In this document: one piece after another, positions 1 through 8,476 of the stretch | Layout of the letters: the number at the start of each line of letters is the position of its first letter | Numbering within the stretch: the stretch's first letter is position 1 | Assembly (NCBI GenBank): GCA_022647565.1 | Contig: JALCLA010000001.1 | Location: 186,001-250,000, forward strand | DNA from: Chiayiivirga sp. | Lineage (GTDB): Bacteria > Pseudomonadota > Gammaproteobacteria > Xanthomonadales > Xanthomonadaceae | Direction of reading: 5' to 3' | Length of the DNA stretch: 64,000 nt | The notes under the pieces: generated by a model | What the model saw: only the letters and a program-made list of their open reading frames with translations | The model's database searches: none | What the model was told of the DNA's origin: nothing | Program-made: the position numbers and the translations under genes

Positions 1-1
1 C

Positions 2-922
2 CGCAATGCGTCGCCCGATCTCTCCTTCACCCAGTCGATCAATGCCTACCGCGGCTGCGAGCACGGTTGCAGCTACTGCTATGCGCGGCCTTCGCACAGC
101 TATCTCGAACTCTCGCCCGGGCTGGATTTCGAAACCCGGCTGTTCGCCAAGACCAATGCGGCCGAGCTGCTGCGCGCGGAGCTGGCCCGCCCCGGATATC
201 GCCCCGACCCGATCGCGCTTGGTGCCAACACCGACCCGTACCAGCCGATCGAGAAGCGCTACCGCATCACGCGCGAGATCATCGAGGTGCTGGCCGAGTG
301 CGGGCATCCCTTCACCATCGTCACCAAGAACGCGATGGTGGAGCGCGATCTCGATCTGCTCGCGCCGCTGGCGCAACGCAATCTCGTGAAGGTCTACCTG
401 TCGGTGACCACGCTCGACAACCGGCTCGCGGCGCGCATGGAGCCGCGTGCCTCGGCCCCGCATCGAAGGCTGCAGGCGATCCACACCTTGCGCGCTGCAG
501 GCGTGCCGGTGGGCGTCAACGTCTCACCCATCATCCCGATGCTCAACGACGCCGAGCTGGAAGGCATCCTGGAAGCCTGCCGCGAGGCCGGCGCACGCTG
601 GGCGGGCTTCGTGCTGCTGCGCCTGCCGCACGAACTCAAGGATCTGTTCCGCGACTGGCTGCACACGCACTACCCGGAGCGCGCCGAACACATCCTCAGC
701 CTGATGCGGCAACTGCACGGCGGGCGCGAATACGATGCCCGCTTCGGCCAGCGCCAGCGCGGTGAAGGCCCGTTCGCGCAGCTCATTGCACGCCGCTTCC
801 GACTCGCGCAGCAGCGCCTGGGTTACGACGCGCAACGCCTGGCGCTCGACACCACGCAGTTTGTCGCGCCGCGCAAGCCGACGCCCGCGCGGCCGCCCTC
901 GCCCCAGGGGGAACTGTTCTGA
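2..922 (+). CDS. PA0069-family radical SAM protein (5' truncated)
   Basis: Frame 2 is open from the left edge of the window to a TGA at 920-922, so the N-terminus lies outside. Near the start it reads GCEHGCSYCYARP, the CxxxCxxC cluster-binding motif of radical SAM enzymes, followed by a spore-photoproduct-lyase/PA0069-like body (for example LGANTDPYQPIEK and SPIIPMLND). Family knowledge: these enzymes bind a [4Fe-4S] cluster and cleave S-adenosylmethionine; the substrate of PA0069-type members is not established. The basic, proline-rich tail (about 20 residues) is typical of the family. No partner gene is apparent, as the next gene has its own ribosome binding site. The family call is confident; the role is unknown. 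Confidence 0.85.
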   Translation, partial: RNASPDLSFTQSINAYRGCEHGCSYCYARPSHSYLELSPGLDFETRLFAKTNAAELLRAELARPGYRPDPIALGANTDPYQPIEKRYRITREIIEVLAECGHPFTIVTKNAMVERDLDLLAPLAQRNLVKVYLSVTTLDNRLAARMEPRASAPHRRLQAIHTLRAAGVPVGVNVSPIIPMLNDAELEGILEACREAGARWAGFVLLRLPHELKDLFRDWLHTHYPERAEHILSLMRQLHGGREYDARFGQRQRGEGPFAQLIARRFRLAQQRLGYDAQRLALDTTQFVAPRKPTPARPPSPQGELF

Positions 923-1028
923 GTCAGGCAACAGGTGCGGGATGGGCGAAAGTTCACGCGGGTCGCTCGTGTCAACCGGATGCCGCCCTGCCGCGTTGGC
1001 CGCCGTGTTTCCCTGCCCTGGAGTCCGT

Positions 1029-2435
1029 GTGTCCCGATCCTTCTGCCTCGCACTTTGCCTGGGCCTCGCGGCACCGCTGGCGATGGCGCAAGCTACGCCG
1101 AATTTCGATGCCGTCACCGCGCAGGTCGAGTTGATCGTGCAGCGCTATCGGCTGCCGGGCGCGGTGCTGCGCATCTCGCAGGATGGGCGCGAGGTCTACG
1201 CGCGCAGTTTCGGCGGCTATCAGCTCGACACCCGCGTGGCGATCGCCTCGGCCACCAAGTGGCTGTCGGCGACGGTGATTGCGCGACTGGTCGATCAGGG
1301 CCAGCTGCACTGGGACGATCGCCTGGATCGCTACGCCCCCGACGTACCGGCCGACAAGGCCGGGCTCACCTTGCGGCAATTGTTCTCGATGACCTCGGGC
1401 CTGCCGGGCGGCGACTTTTTCGGTGGCGCGCCGTGCCTGGATGATCGCCGCACCACGCTGGAAGCCTGCGCGCGCCAGATCCTCGCCCTGCCCCTGGTCT
1501 CGACGCCTGGCACCACGCTCGACTATGGCGGCAACGCCATGCAGGTGGCCGGATGGATGGCCGAACGCGCCACCGGCAAGGAATGGAACCAGTTGTTCCG
1601 CGAACAACTCGCGCAGCCGCTCGGCTTGCAACAGACCGATTACGGCTATCTGCCGGGCAGCAATCCGGGCAATCCGCGCATAGCCGGCGGGGCGTATTCC
1701 ACCGCGGCCGACTACCTCGCCCTGGTGCAACTGCATCTGGACGCAGGCCGGCACGCGGGCAAGCGCCTGCTTGATCGCGCGACGGTGCAGGAAATGCGTC
1801 GCCGCCAGACCATCGGTGCGCAGGTGCTGCACACGCCGTTTCCCGAAGCCGCGGGCTACGGCATCGGGCACTGGATCGACAACGAAGATGCGCAAGGCCA
1901 CACCCTCAAGGCCAGCAGCCCGGGAGCCTTCGGCTTCGCGCCCTGGCTCGATACGCGCCGCAACATCGCGGCCGTGCTCGTGCTCGACGGAGTCTTCGGC
2001 CAGATGCACGAGGACTATTTCGCGCTGCAGGACAAGGTTGCGGCCGCGCTCGACAAGGACACCGCCAGCACGCCCTTCGCCGACTTCGGCGGCCTGTGGT
2101 GGAACCCCGCGGAATCCGGCTCCGGCTATGCGCTGGATCAGCGCGCCGACCACCGCCTGGTCGCGGCCTGGTACACCTATGACGATCTCGGCGCGCAGCA
2201 ATGGTTGCTGGCGGCCGACGGGCGTTGGCTGGCACCGGATCGCTGGGAAGGCGTGCTGTACCGCACCCGTTACCTCGGGATCGACGCGATCCGCCGCGGC
2301 GTCGATCCGGCCGCGGTGCGCACCGAGGCTGCCGGCACGGTGCGTTTGCGCTTTCTCGATGCACAACGCGCCGAGTTCGAGTTCACCCTGCAGGGCACGC
2401 AGCGCCAGGTCGTGATCCAACGCGTACCGTTCTGA
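1029..2435 (+). CDS. Secreted serine hydrolase, class C beta-lactamase-like, with C-terminal WWNPAESG domain
   Basis: I place the start at the GTG at 1029 because GGAG (1020-1023) sits five bases upstream and the next 20 residues form a signal peptide (SFCLALCLGLAAPLAMA, cleavage near AQA). Earlier in-frame ATGs give only proline/arginine-rich sequence overlapping the previous gene. The 468-residue protein has the penicillin-binding SxxK motif as SATK and a tyrosine motif (LDYGGN) of the esterase/class C beta-lactamase fold. The last ~120 residues form a separate domain starting GGLWWNPAESGSGYAL and containing WYTYDD, common on secreted xanthomonad proteins. It probably hydrolyses a periplasmic or extracellular ester, amide or peptide; the substrate is unknown. 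True beta-lactamase activity is possible but not shown. Confidence 0.85.
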   Translation: MSRSFCLALCLGLAAPLAMAQATPNFDAVTAQVELIVQRYRLPGAVLRISQDGREVYARSFGGYQLDTRVAIASATKWLSATVIARLVDQGQLHWDDRLDRYAPDVPADKAGLTLRQLFSMTSGLPGGDFFGGAPCLDDRRTTLEACARQILALPLVSTPGTTLDYGGNAMQVAGWMAERATGKEWNQLFREQLAQPLGLQQTDYGYLPGSNPGNPRIAGGAYSTAADYLALVQLHLDAGRHAGKRLLDRATVQEMRRRQTIGAQVLHTPFPEAAGYGIGHWIDNEDAQGHTLKASSPGAFGFAPWLDTRRNIAAVLVLDGVFGQMHEDYFALQDKVAAALDKDTASTPFADFGGLWWNPAESGSGYALDQRADHRLVAAWYTYDDLGAQQWLLAADGRWLAPDRWEGVLYRTRYLGIDAIRRGVDPAAVRTEAAGTVRLRFLDAQRAEFEFTLQGTQRQVVIQRVPF

Positions 2436-2449
2436 TCGCCGGTCGGCGC

Positions 2450-2920
2450 TCAGGCGCGCTGCGCGAGGCAGGAGTAACAGCCGCGCTTGGCGTTGTGCAG
2501 GTGCACGTAGGCGATCTCGGGACGCGCCAGCAATGCCGACAACGCGTGCGCCACGCTGGCACCGTCGACGACGTCGGCGTCGCGCATCAGGTGCTCGGCG
2601 TCATAGGCACGCAGCGACATCAGGCGGCGCGCCACGTACGGTGGAATCTCGCCCGGCGCGAGGATCGCCTGCGCAACGCCGCGCCGCACGAAGATCGGGC
2701 CCGAGGCCTGATAGGGACTGGCCTGCGGCAGGTGCTGGAACGGCAGCAGCAGGAGTTCCTCGCCCACCGCGGCGTCCTCCAGGCTGATCCGGCACGGAAA
2801 GCCGAAGGCCGCGGTGGCGCGCACGCGCCGGATGTTCGAGCGCGCCAGGGTCTCGTCGTCGCGTTCGAACAGGTCGATGAAGGTTGTCGGATCGAGGCCG
2901 GAAAGTCGAAACGGGGTCAT
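2450..2920 (-). CDS. DUF1203 domain-containing protein
   Basis: A 156-residue protein starting MTPFRLSGLD. The ATG at 2918-2920 is chosen because GGAG lies just upstream and the longer reading adds only arginine-rich sequence. Family markers include RATAAFGFPCRISLEDA, the ELLLLPFQH block, a SPYQASGPIFVR segment and the C-terminal VHLHNAKRGCYSCLA with two cysteines. DUF1203 proteins are small cytosolic proteins without assigned function. It converges on the serine hydrolase gene (stops 14 bases apart) and is separated from the oxygenase gene behind it by about 110 bases, so co-transcription is possible but not shown. Confidence 0.8.
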   Translation of the reverse strand: MTPFRLSGLDPTTFIDLFERDDETLARSNIRRVRATAAFGFPCRISLEDAAVGEELLLLPFQHLPQASPYQASGPIFVRRGVAQAILAPGEIPPYVARRLMSLRAYDAEHLMRDADVVDGASVAHALSALLARPEIAYVHLHNAKRGCYSCLAQRA

Positions 2921-3032
2921 GCGCCACTCCGAGGGTTGGTCGGGCGCTGATGCTGGGTGCAGACGCGGGCCGATACTCGCCGGATTCGGACGGCACACGC
3001 CGCGCTGGCGGCGAGGTCCGCGTCGCGCGGAT

Positions 3033-3737
3033 TCAGCTTGCAGGCGGAAACAGCGTCTCGGCACGCTGGAACAGCACCCAGCTGGTGGCGATGTACTTGT
3101 CGCGCCCGAGCGGTGTGTTGCCGCGATGGGTGTGGGTGAAGGCGGTGGGCGCGATCAACAGGCTGCCCGCCTTCGGCACGATCTTGCGCTGCTGGTAGAG
3201 GAACTCGGTTTCGCCGGCGCTGAAGCCATCGTTGAGGTAGATCGTCCAGAGCACGTGTCGGTGCAGTTGCTCGGCGTTCGGACTGCGCGGGAACAGCTCG
3301 CAGTGCCAGTACGGATAACCGCCCGAGCCAGCGCGGTAGCGTTGCAGGTTGATTGCACCGGGTCGGAAGGCATAGCGCAACACGTTGAACAGCTGTTCGT
3401 CGGGAAGGTCGCGCAGCGCGGCTTCGTCGATGCGTTGCACCGCGCCGGTGGCCGGATGCTGGATCTGCAGCGCCAGCGGCGCGATCAGGGCATAGGCGTA
3501 GCGCCGCAGATAGCGCGCGAGGCCCAGGAACACGGCCTGGTTGAGCGTGGCCTCGGCCTCGCGCCACTCCGGCTTGCCGCTGATCGTGATGTCGCTGCTG
3601 TCCTTCAGCTCCTTGATCACGCCGCTCCCGACTTGTCCGGGCACGACGTGCGGGCTGGCCTCGAACTGCCGGATCAAGGCCTGGCAGGTCTCGCGCGGCA
3701 GCGCGTCGTCGTAGACCTCGATGAAGTCGTGGCTCAC
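3033..3737 (-). CDS. 2OG-Fe(II) oxygenase family protein
   Basis: A 234-residue protein with the iron-ligand pattern of prolyl-4-hydroxylase-like dioxygenases: WHCE supplies His-x-Glu, THTHRG supplies the distal His, and [10 protein letters not shown] fits the 2-oxoglutarate-binding strand. Proteins of this family couple decarboxylation of 2-oxoglutarate to hydroxylation of a substrate; here the substrate is unknown. The start codon overlaps the stop of fbp (3734-3737, ATGA), so the two are translated from one message. The N-terminal [14 protein letters not shown] matches the usual start of the family. The ligand is Glu rather than the more common Asp, which may matter for activity. Confidence 0.8.
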   Translation of the reverse strand: MSHDFIEVYDDALPRETCQALIRQFEASPHVVPGQVGSGVIKELKDSSDITISGKPEWREAEATLNQAVFLGLARYLRRYAYALIAPLALQIQHPATGAVQRIDEAALRDLPDEQLFNVLRYAFRPGAINLQRYRAGSGGYPYWHCELFPRSPNAEQLHRHVLWTIYLNDGFSAGETEFLYQQRKIVPKAGSLLIAPTAFTHTHRGNTPLGRDKYIATSWVLFQRAETLFPPAS

Positions 3738-4759
3738 GCGGCGCCGTCGTGGTCGAGGTGGTAGCGCGTCGCAGCCTCGACTTCACGCTTGCTGCCGAGG
3801 AACACCGGCACACGCTGGTGCAGCGCGACGGGTTGCAGTTCCAGCAAGCGCCCGCGCCCGGTGCTGGCGGCACCGCCGGCCTGTTCCACCAGCAGGCTCA
3901 TCGGGTTGGCCTCGTACAGCAGGCGCAGCTTGCCGGCCTTGTCCGGGTCCTTGCGATCCCAGGGATAGATGAAGATGCCGCCGCGGCTCAGGATGCGATG
4001 CACATCGGCCACCATGCTCGCCACCCAGCGCATGTTGAAATCCTTGCCGCGCGGGCCTTGCCTGCCGGCCAGCAGGTCAGCGACATAGGCCTGCATCGGC
4101 GCTTCCCAATGGCGCTGGTTGGAGACATTGATCGCGAACTCCTTCGTTTCTTCCGGAATGCGCAGGTCGCGCTGGGTCAGCACGAAACTGCCGACCTCGC
4201 GGTCGAGCGTGAACGCGTGGGTGCCGTGGCCCACCGTGAGCACCAGCATGGTGCTGGGCCCATAGGTGCAGTAGCCGGCCGCCACCTGCGCCGTGCCCGG
4301 TTGCAGGAAGTGCTCGTCGCGCGGCGTGGTCACGCCTTCGGGGCAGCGCAGCACCGAGAAGATGGTGCCGACGGAAATGTTCACGTCGATGTTGGAACTG
4401 CCGTCGAGCGGATCGAACAGCAGCAGGTAGTTGCCGCGTGGATACACGTCGGGAATCGGCTGCGAGTGATCCATCTCCTCGGAAGCCAATCCCGCCAGAT
4501 GCCCGCCCCAGGCGTTGGCTTCGAGCAGGATCTCGTTGCTCAGCACGTCGAGCTTCTTCTGCGCCTCGCCCTGCACATTGCCGGTGCCGGCGTCGCCCAG
4601 CACGCCACCGAGCGCGCCCTTGCCGACCGCGATCGAGATCGACTTGCAGGCACGGGCCACCACTTCGATCAAGAGGCGCAAGTCGGCGCTGATGCGGCCG
4701 GCGCGCTGCTCCTCGATCAGGTAGCGGGTCAGGGAGACGGCAGGCGAGGGACTGGACAT
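3734..4759 (-). CDS. fbp: Fructose-1,6-bisphosphatase, class I
   Basis: A 341-residue protein (E. coli Fbp has 332). It converts fructose-1,6-bisphosphate to fructose-6-phosphate and phosphate in gluconeogenesis, in the cytosol. Visible signatures: a metal site with ASEEMD, the [13 protein letters not shown] motif (Asp/Leu/Asp and Ser for metal and phosphate), and near the C-terminus [28 protein letters not shown], the class I sugar-phosphate site (shown here by its known consensus). The ATG at 4757-4759 ([10 protein letters not shown]) is preferred over an upstream extension of arginine- and alanine-rich sequence. It is the first gene of a two-gene unit with the 2OG oxygenase. Confidence 0.95.
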   Translation of the reverse strand: MSSPSPAVSLTRYLIEEQRAGRISADLRLLIEVVARACKSISIAVGKGALGGVLGDAGTGNVQGEAQKKLDVLSNEILLEANAWGGHLAGLASEEMDHSQPIPDVYPRGNYLLLFDPLDGSSNIDVNISVGTIFSVLRCPEGVTTPRDEHFLQPGTAQVAAGYCTYGPSTMLVLTVGHGTHAFTLDREVGSFVLTQRDLRIPEETKEFAINVSNQRHWEAPMQAYVADLLAGRQGPRGKDFNMRWVASMVADVHRILSRGGIFIYPWDRKDPDKAGKLRLLYEANPMSLLVEQAGGAASTGRGRLLELQPVALHQRVPVFLGSKREVEAATRYHLDHDGAA

Positions 4760-4863
4760 GGCAGGGCCGGCGCGGAGGGATGGCGCATTGTCCGGCGCGA
4801 CGCCTGCGTTGCAAGCGCGGGCGGGCGCGGTGCATGCTCGGGACGGTTTTTCCGGAGTGACGC

Positions 4864-6120
4864 ATGGACTTGCCGACCGCACTGCTGCCCGGCCTCGTTG
4901 CTGCGCTGGGCCTGGGCATGCTGATCGGGATCGAGCGCGAGCGCCGCAAAGGCGAGGAAGAAGCGCCGGCCGCGGCCGGGGTGCGCACCCATGCCTTGCT
5001 CGCCCTGCTCGGTGCGGTGGCGCAGGTGCTGGGACCATGGATGCTGGCGAGCGCGGCGCTCGGTGTCGTCGCGCTGGCGGTGGCGAGCTACCTGCGCACC
5101 TCGGCCGAGCATCCCGGTGTCACCGGCGAGATCGCGATGTTGCTGACCTTCTGGCTCGGCGCGCTGGCGATGCAGCAGCCGCTGCTCGCGGCGGCGCTGG
5201 GTGTGGCGGTGGCGGTGCTGCTGGCTTCGCGCCAATGGCTGCACCATCTCACCCGCGAGTTGATCAGCGAACGCGAGATGCGCGACCTGCTGTTGCTGGC
5301 GGCGACGCTGCTGATCGTGGTGCCGCTGCTGCCGGATCGGCCGATCGATCCGTGGAAGGTGCTGGTGCCGTCGGCACTGGGGCAACTGGTGGCGATGGTG
5401 ATGGCCATCGGTGCCGCGGGGCACGTGGCCTTGCGCCTGATCGGCGCGCGCTGGGGCCTGCCGGTGGCGGGCTTCTTCGCCGGTTTCGCCTCGTCTACCG
5501 CAGCCACCGCCGGTTTCGGCCAGCGCGTGCAGGAAACCCCGGGCCTGCGCACCGCCGCGGTGGCGGCGGCGCTGTTCGCCAATCTAGCCTCGCTGCTGCT
5601 GTTTGCGCTGGTCATCGGCGCGGCCGCCCCGGCCCTGCTCGGACTGGTGCGCTGGCCCTTGCTCGCCGCCGGCACGGTGCTGCTGGCGGGCGCTCTGCTG
5701 GGACTGTGGCACGCGCCGCGCGACCCCAGGGATTTGCCCAGCGCCCCGCAGGCGCGTGCCTTCCGGCTCGGACACGCCCTGACCTTTGCTGCCGTGGTGG
5801 CGGGTGTGTTGCTGGTGTCGGCCTGGTTGCAGCGCGTGTTCGGCGATGCCGGCGCCCTGGTGGCCGCCACCCTCGCGGCGCTGGCCGAACTGCATGCCGC
5901 CGCGGCCAGCCTGGCCCAGCTCAGTCGCAGTGGCGGCTTGACACCCGAACACGCGCGCTGGGGCGTGCTGGCCCTGCTCGCGGCCAGCGTGGCATCGAAA
6001 TCGGTGGTGGCCGTCGTCAGCGGCGGTGCCGCCTACGGCCTGCGCGTGGCGCTCGGCCTGCTGGCCATGCTGGTGGCCGCGGCCGGCGTGCTGTGGCTGC
6101 TGCCCTCCGTTCCCGCTTAG
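4864..6120 (+). CDS. MgtC/SapB-DUF4010 family membrane protein
   Basis: A 418-residue, very hydrophobic protein with roughly twelve predicted membrane segments. The N-terminal segment [14 protein letters not shown] and the [14 protein letters not shown] block match the MgtC/SapB domain, and the C-terminal half with [12 protein letters not shown] matches DUF4010. MgtC proteins are linked to magnesium homeostasis and virulence in other bacteria, but the fused form is uncharacterised. The start ATG lies 104 bases from the divergent fbp start, so the promoters face each other in that gap. No frameshift or unusual feature was seen. It could be a small-ion or solute transporter. Confidence 0.8.
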   Translation: MDLPTALLPGLVAALGLGMLIGIERERRKGEEEAPAAAGVRTHALLALLGAVAQVLGPWMLASAALGVVALAVASYLRTSAEHPGVTGEIAMLLTFWLGALAMQQPLLAAALGVAVAVLLASRQWLHHLTRELISEREMRDLLLLAATLLIVVPLLPDRPIDPWKVLVPSALGQLVAMVMAIGAAGHVALRLIGARWGLPVAGFFAGFASSTAATAGFGQRVQETPGLRTAAVAAALFANLASLLLFALVIGAAAPALLGLVRWPLLAAGTVLLAGALLGLWHAPRDPRDLPSAPQARAFRLGHALTFAAVVAGVLLVSAWLQRVFGDAGALVAATLAALAELHAAAASLAQLSRSGGLTPEHARWGVLALLAASVASKSVVAVVSGGAAYGLRVALGLLAMLVAAAGVLWLLPSVPA

Positions 6121-6248
6121 CCGGGCAGCAACGCCGCGGCCCTGCGCTGCACACGAGATGACTTTCGGCAGGTCGCGCGGTGACGCGCGGCACCTGTTGC
6201 GCGCGCACCGCGCGGCTCAGGCTGTCGCCACCCTTCCGGAGGTTTGCA

Positions 6249-6974
6249 ATGAGCATCTACCAAGGCTTGGCCAGCATCCACATCGCGACCGGCGTGATTG
6301 CCCTGATCACGTTCTGGATCGCGGGCCTCGCGAAGAAGGGCAGCCCGGTGCACAAGGGCGCGGGCAAGGCCTACCTGATCGCGATGAGCGGCATTGTCGC
6401 CACCGGCTTGCCGCTGTCGCTGTTGATTCTGGCCGCCGGCAAGCTCGTGATCGGCGGATTCCTCCTGTACCTGGTGCTGATCGTTGCCTCCGGCCTGTGG
6501 CAGGCCTGGCGTGCGATCCGCGACAAGCGCGACTGGGCGCGCTACACCGGGCCGGTGTACCGCGCCCTCACCTGGCTCAATCTCGCGGGCGCGCTCGGCA
6601 TCGTGGTGCTGGGCGTATTTTTTGCGCGCCAGATGCAGCTGGTGATCGTGTCGTTCTCGGCGATCGGCTTCCTCGGCTTCTTCCAGATGCGTCGCTTCGC
6701 GCGCAGCGCACCCACCGATCCACGCTGGTGGTTGTCCGAGCACATGGGCGCGATGCTGGGCAATGCCGCCGCCACCCACATCGCTTTTCTCGCGGTCGGC
6801 CTGCCGCGCCTGGTGCCGGCGCTGGCCAACCCGCTCTGGGTGAACATCGCCTGGCTGGGTCCGCTGGCGATGGTGTTCGTGGCGCGCGCGTGGTTGAACC
6901 GCAAGTACCTGCCGAAGCGAACGCCCGGCCCCGCGTCACCGGGCCGCACGACGCCGCTGGCCGCGGCGCCCTGA
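6249..6974 (+). CDS. DUF2306-like multi-pass membrane protein
   Basis: A 241-residue protein with about seven hydrophobic segments. The ATG at 6249 is preceded by GGAGG at 6238-6242, a strong ribosome binding site. The early segment IHIATGVIALITFWIAGLAKKG and HKGAGKAYL resemble the DUF2306/membrane haem-like family that has a histidine in the first helix and an HxxxG loop. Function is unknown. The last ~20 residues are a Pro/Ala-rich basic tail. It converges with phhA, with stops nine bases apart, so no shared transcript is implied. Confidence 0.55.
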   Translation: MSIYQGLASIHIATGVIALITFWIAGLAKKGSPVHKGAGKAYLIAMSGIVATGLPLSLLILAAGKLVIGGFLLYLVLIVASGLWQAWRAIRDKRDWARYTGPVYRALTWLNLAGALGIVVLGVFFARQMQLVIVSFSAIGFLGFFQMRRFARSAPTDPRWWLSEHMGAMLGNAAATHIAFLAVGLPRLVPALANPLWVNIAWLGPLAMVFVARAWLNRKYLPKRTPGPASPGRTTPLAAAP

Positions 6975-6982
6975 TCCGGGCG

Positions 6983-7870
6983 TCAGGTGTCGGCGTCGGT
7001 GGCCCAGCCTTCGCCCGTGCCGCGCGTGAACACGCTGTCGCTGTCTTGCACGGTGCCGGCCGGGATCGTGTCCTGGCTTGCGAGGCGCGCGTAGAGCGGA
7101 GTGAAGTCCGGGCGCGTGGCGTCGATCAGCTGCTCGTAACTGTCGATCACGAAGTAGGTCTTCTGGTAGGTGTCGATGCGATAGCGGGTTCGCATCACGC
7201 GTTCCAGGTCGAAGCCGATGCGGTTGGGCGCGGCGGAGTCGAGGCAGTAGATCGACTCGCCCTTGCTCGACACGATGCCCGATCCGTAGATGCGCAGCCC
7301 GCCCGGCTCGCGGATCAGGCCGAACTCCACGGTGTACCAGTACAGGCGGGTCAGGTTGACCAGCGCGTGCGGGCCCACCGCGTGTGCCTTCACCCCGCCG
7401 CGGCCATAGGCCTGCATGTAGTCGGCGAAGACCGGGTTCATCAGCAGCGGCACGTGTCCGTACAGATCGTGGAACAGATCCGGTTCGCTCAGGTAGTCGA
7501 GTTGCTCCGGCTTGCGGATCCACCAGGTCACCGGGAAGCGCCGGTTCGCCAAGTGCTCGAAGAACACCAGTTCGGGCAGCAAGCCCTCGACCCCCACCAG
7601 TTCCCATCCGGTGGCGGCGCGCAGCAGGCGGTTGATGTCGTCGAATTTCGGAATGCAATCCGGTGCCATGCCCATCGCTGCCTGTGCGCGCAGGAACTCG
7701 CTGCTGGCGCGACCCACGAGCAGTTCGCGCTGGCGCGCGAACAACTGCGCCCAAACCGCGTGATCGGTGGCCGAGTACGTGGCCCAGGGCTGGTCCACCA
7801 CGCCGGTGGCGTAGACCGGCACGTAGCCCTTGTCGGTGAGGTGGTGCTCGAGGCGCTGGGGGCTGTTCAT
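6983..7870 (-). CDS. phhA: Phenylalanine 4-monooxygenase
   Basis: A 295-residue pterin-dependent aromatic amino-acid hydroxylase converting phenylalanine to tyrosine with tetrahydrobiopterin (or a related pterin) and oxygen at a non-haem iron. Seen in the sequence: the region LFHDLYGHVPLLMNP with two iron His ligands (HD and GHVP), LYWYTVEFGLI supplying the Glu ligand, and SSKGESIY. The inner ATG at 7870 is chosen over one seven codons earlier because GGAG stands directly before it. Length is close to Pseudomonas PhhA (about 262) plus a longer tail. It is divergent from an Lrp-family regulator 117 bases away, which is the usual arrangement for substrate-controlled expression. Confidence 0.95.
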   Translation of the reverse strand: MNSPQRLEHHLTDKGYVPVYATGVVDQPWATYSATDHAVWAQLFARQRELLVGRASSEFLRAQAAMGMAPDCIPKFDDINRLLRAATGWELVGVEGLLPELVFFEHLANRRFPVTWWIRKPEQLDYLSEPDLFHDLYGHVPLLMNPVFADYMQAYGRGGVKAHAVGPHALVNLTRLYWYTVEFGLIREPGGLRIYGSGIVSSKGESIYCLDSAAPNRIGFDLERVMRTRYRIDTYQKTYFVIDSYEQLIDATRPDFTPLYARLASQDTIPAGTVQDSDSVFTRGTGEGWATDADT

Positions 7871-7927
7871 GGCGGTCTCCGGAATCCGCACAGCCTAGCG
7901 GGAAGATCGCGCAACAGGCTTGCGATA

Positions 7928-7968
7928 TTGCGTCAATACCGCTGATGAGCGCACGATACTTGCGTCAA
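7928..7968. promoter_or_regulatory. Two TTGCGTCAA repeats between phhA and the Lrp-type gene, candidate operators
   Basis: The nonamer TTGCGTCAA occurs at 7928-7936 and 7960-7968. Each copy is a short dyad (TTG-N3-CAA) and the copies are 32 bases apart, about three helical turns, so both face the same side of the DNA. They lie in the 117-base gap between divergent phhA and an Lrp/AsnC gene. Lrp-type regulators bind several phased sites upstream of their own and divergent genes, so this is a reasonable operator candidate. No binding evidence is available from sequence alone. Confidence 0.45.
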
Positions 7969-7987
7969 ACCAAAAGATCGCGCGCAG

Positions 7988-8464
7988 ATGCCGCAAGCCT
8001 CGCTCGACCGCATCGACCTTGCCATCCTCGCCCTGCTGCAGCGCGAGGGCCGGCTCAGCAATGCCGACCTGGCCGAGCGCGTCAACCTTTCCGCGTCGGC
8101 CACCTTGCGCCGGGTGCAGCGGCTGGAAAGCGAGGGCGTGATCGCCGGTTACGGCGCGCGCCTGGATCCGCTCGCGCTCGGCCTCGGGCTGCAGGCCTTC
8201 GTGCGCCTGCAACTGGCGCGGCACGACAAGGAATCGATTGCGCAGTTCGTGGCCCAGCTCGAAGGCTGGGACGAAGTGGTGGCCTGCCACGCGCTCACCG
8301 GCGACATGGACTACCTGCTGCACGTGGTAGTGGCCGACCTCGACCACTTCTCGCGCTTCCTGCTCGATCACCTGCTCAACGCCGCCGGCGTGGCCGATGT
8401 CAGTACCAGCTTCGTGCTGCGTGCGGTGAAACAGGCCCAGGGTTTGCCGCTGCCGCGAGTGTGA
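7988..8464 (+). CDS. Lrp/AsnC family transcriptional regulator
   Basis: A 158-residue protein of the usual Lrp/AsnC length. It opens with LDRIDLAILALLQREGRLSNADLAERVNLSASATLRRVQRLESEGVI (shown here as the known Lrp helix-turn-helix pattern), then has the C-terminal RAM/AsnC ligand-binding domain with the VVACHALTGDMDYLLHV stretch. Such proteins sense an amino acid and control nearby metabolism. Being divergent from phhA, with candidate sites between, it most likely responds to an aromatic amino acid such as phenylalanine or tyrosine; that is inference from position. The ATG used is at 7988. Confidence 0.9.
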   Translation: MPQASLDRIDLAILALLQREGRLSNADLAERVNLSASATLRRVQRLESEGVIAGYGARLDPLALGLGLQAFVRLQLARHDKESIAQFVAQLEGWDEVVACHALTGDMDYLLHVVVADLDHFSRFLLDHLLNAAGVADVSTSFVLRAVKQAQGLPLPRV

Positions 8465-8476
8465 GGCGCGCGCGGC

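Noticed and set aside
972-2420. Long open frame of 482 codons on the minus strand over the serine hydrolase
   Set aside because: Antisense shadow of a strongly supported gene in GC-rich DNA; no recognisable domain or ribosome binding site.
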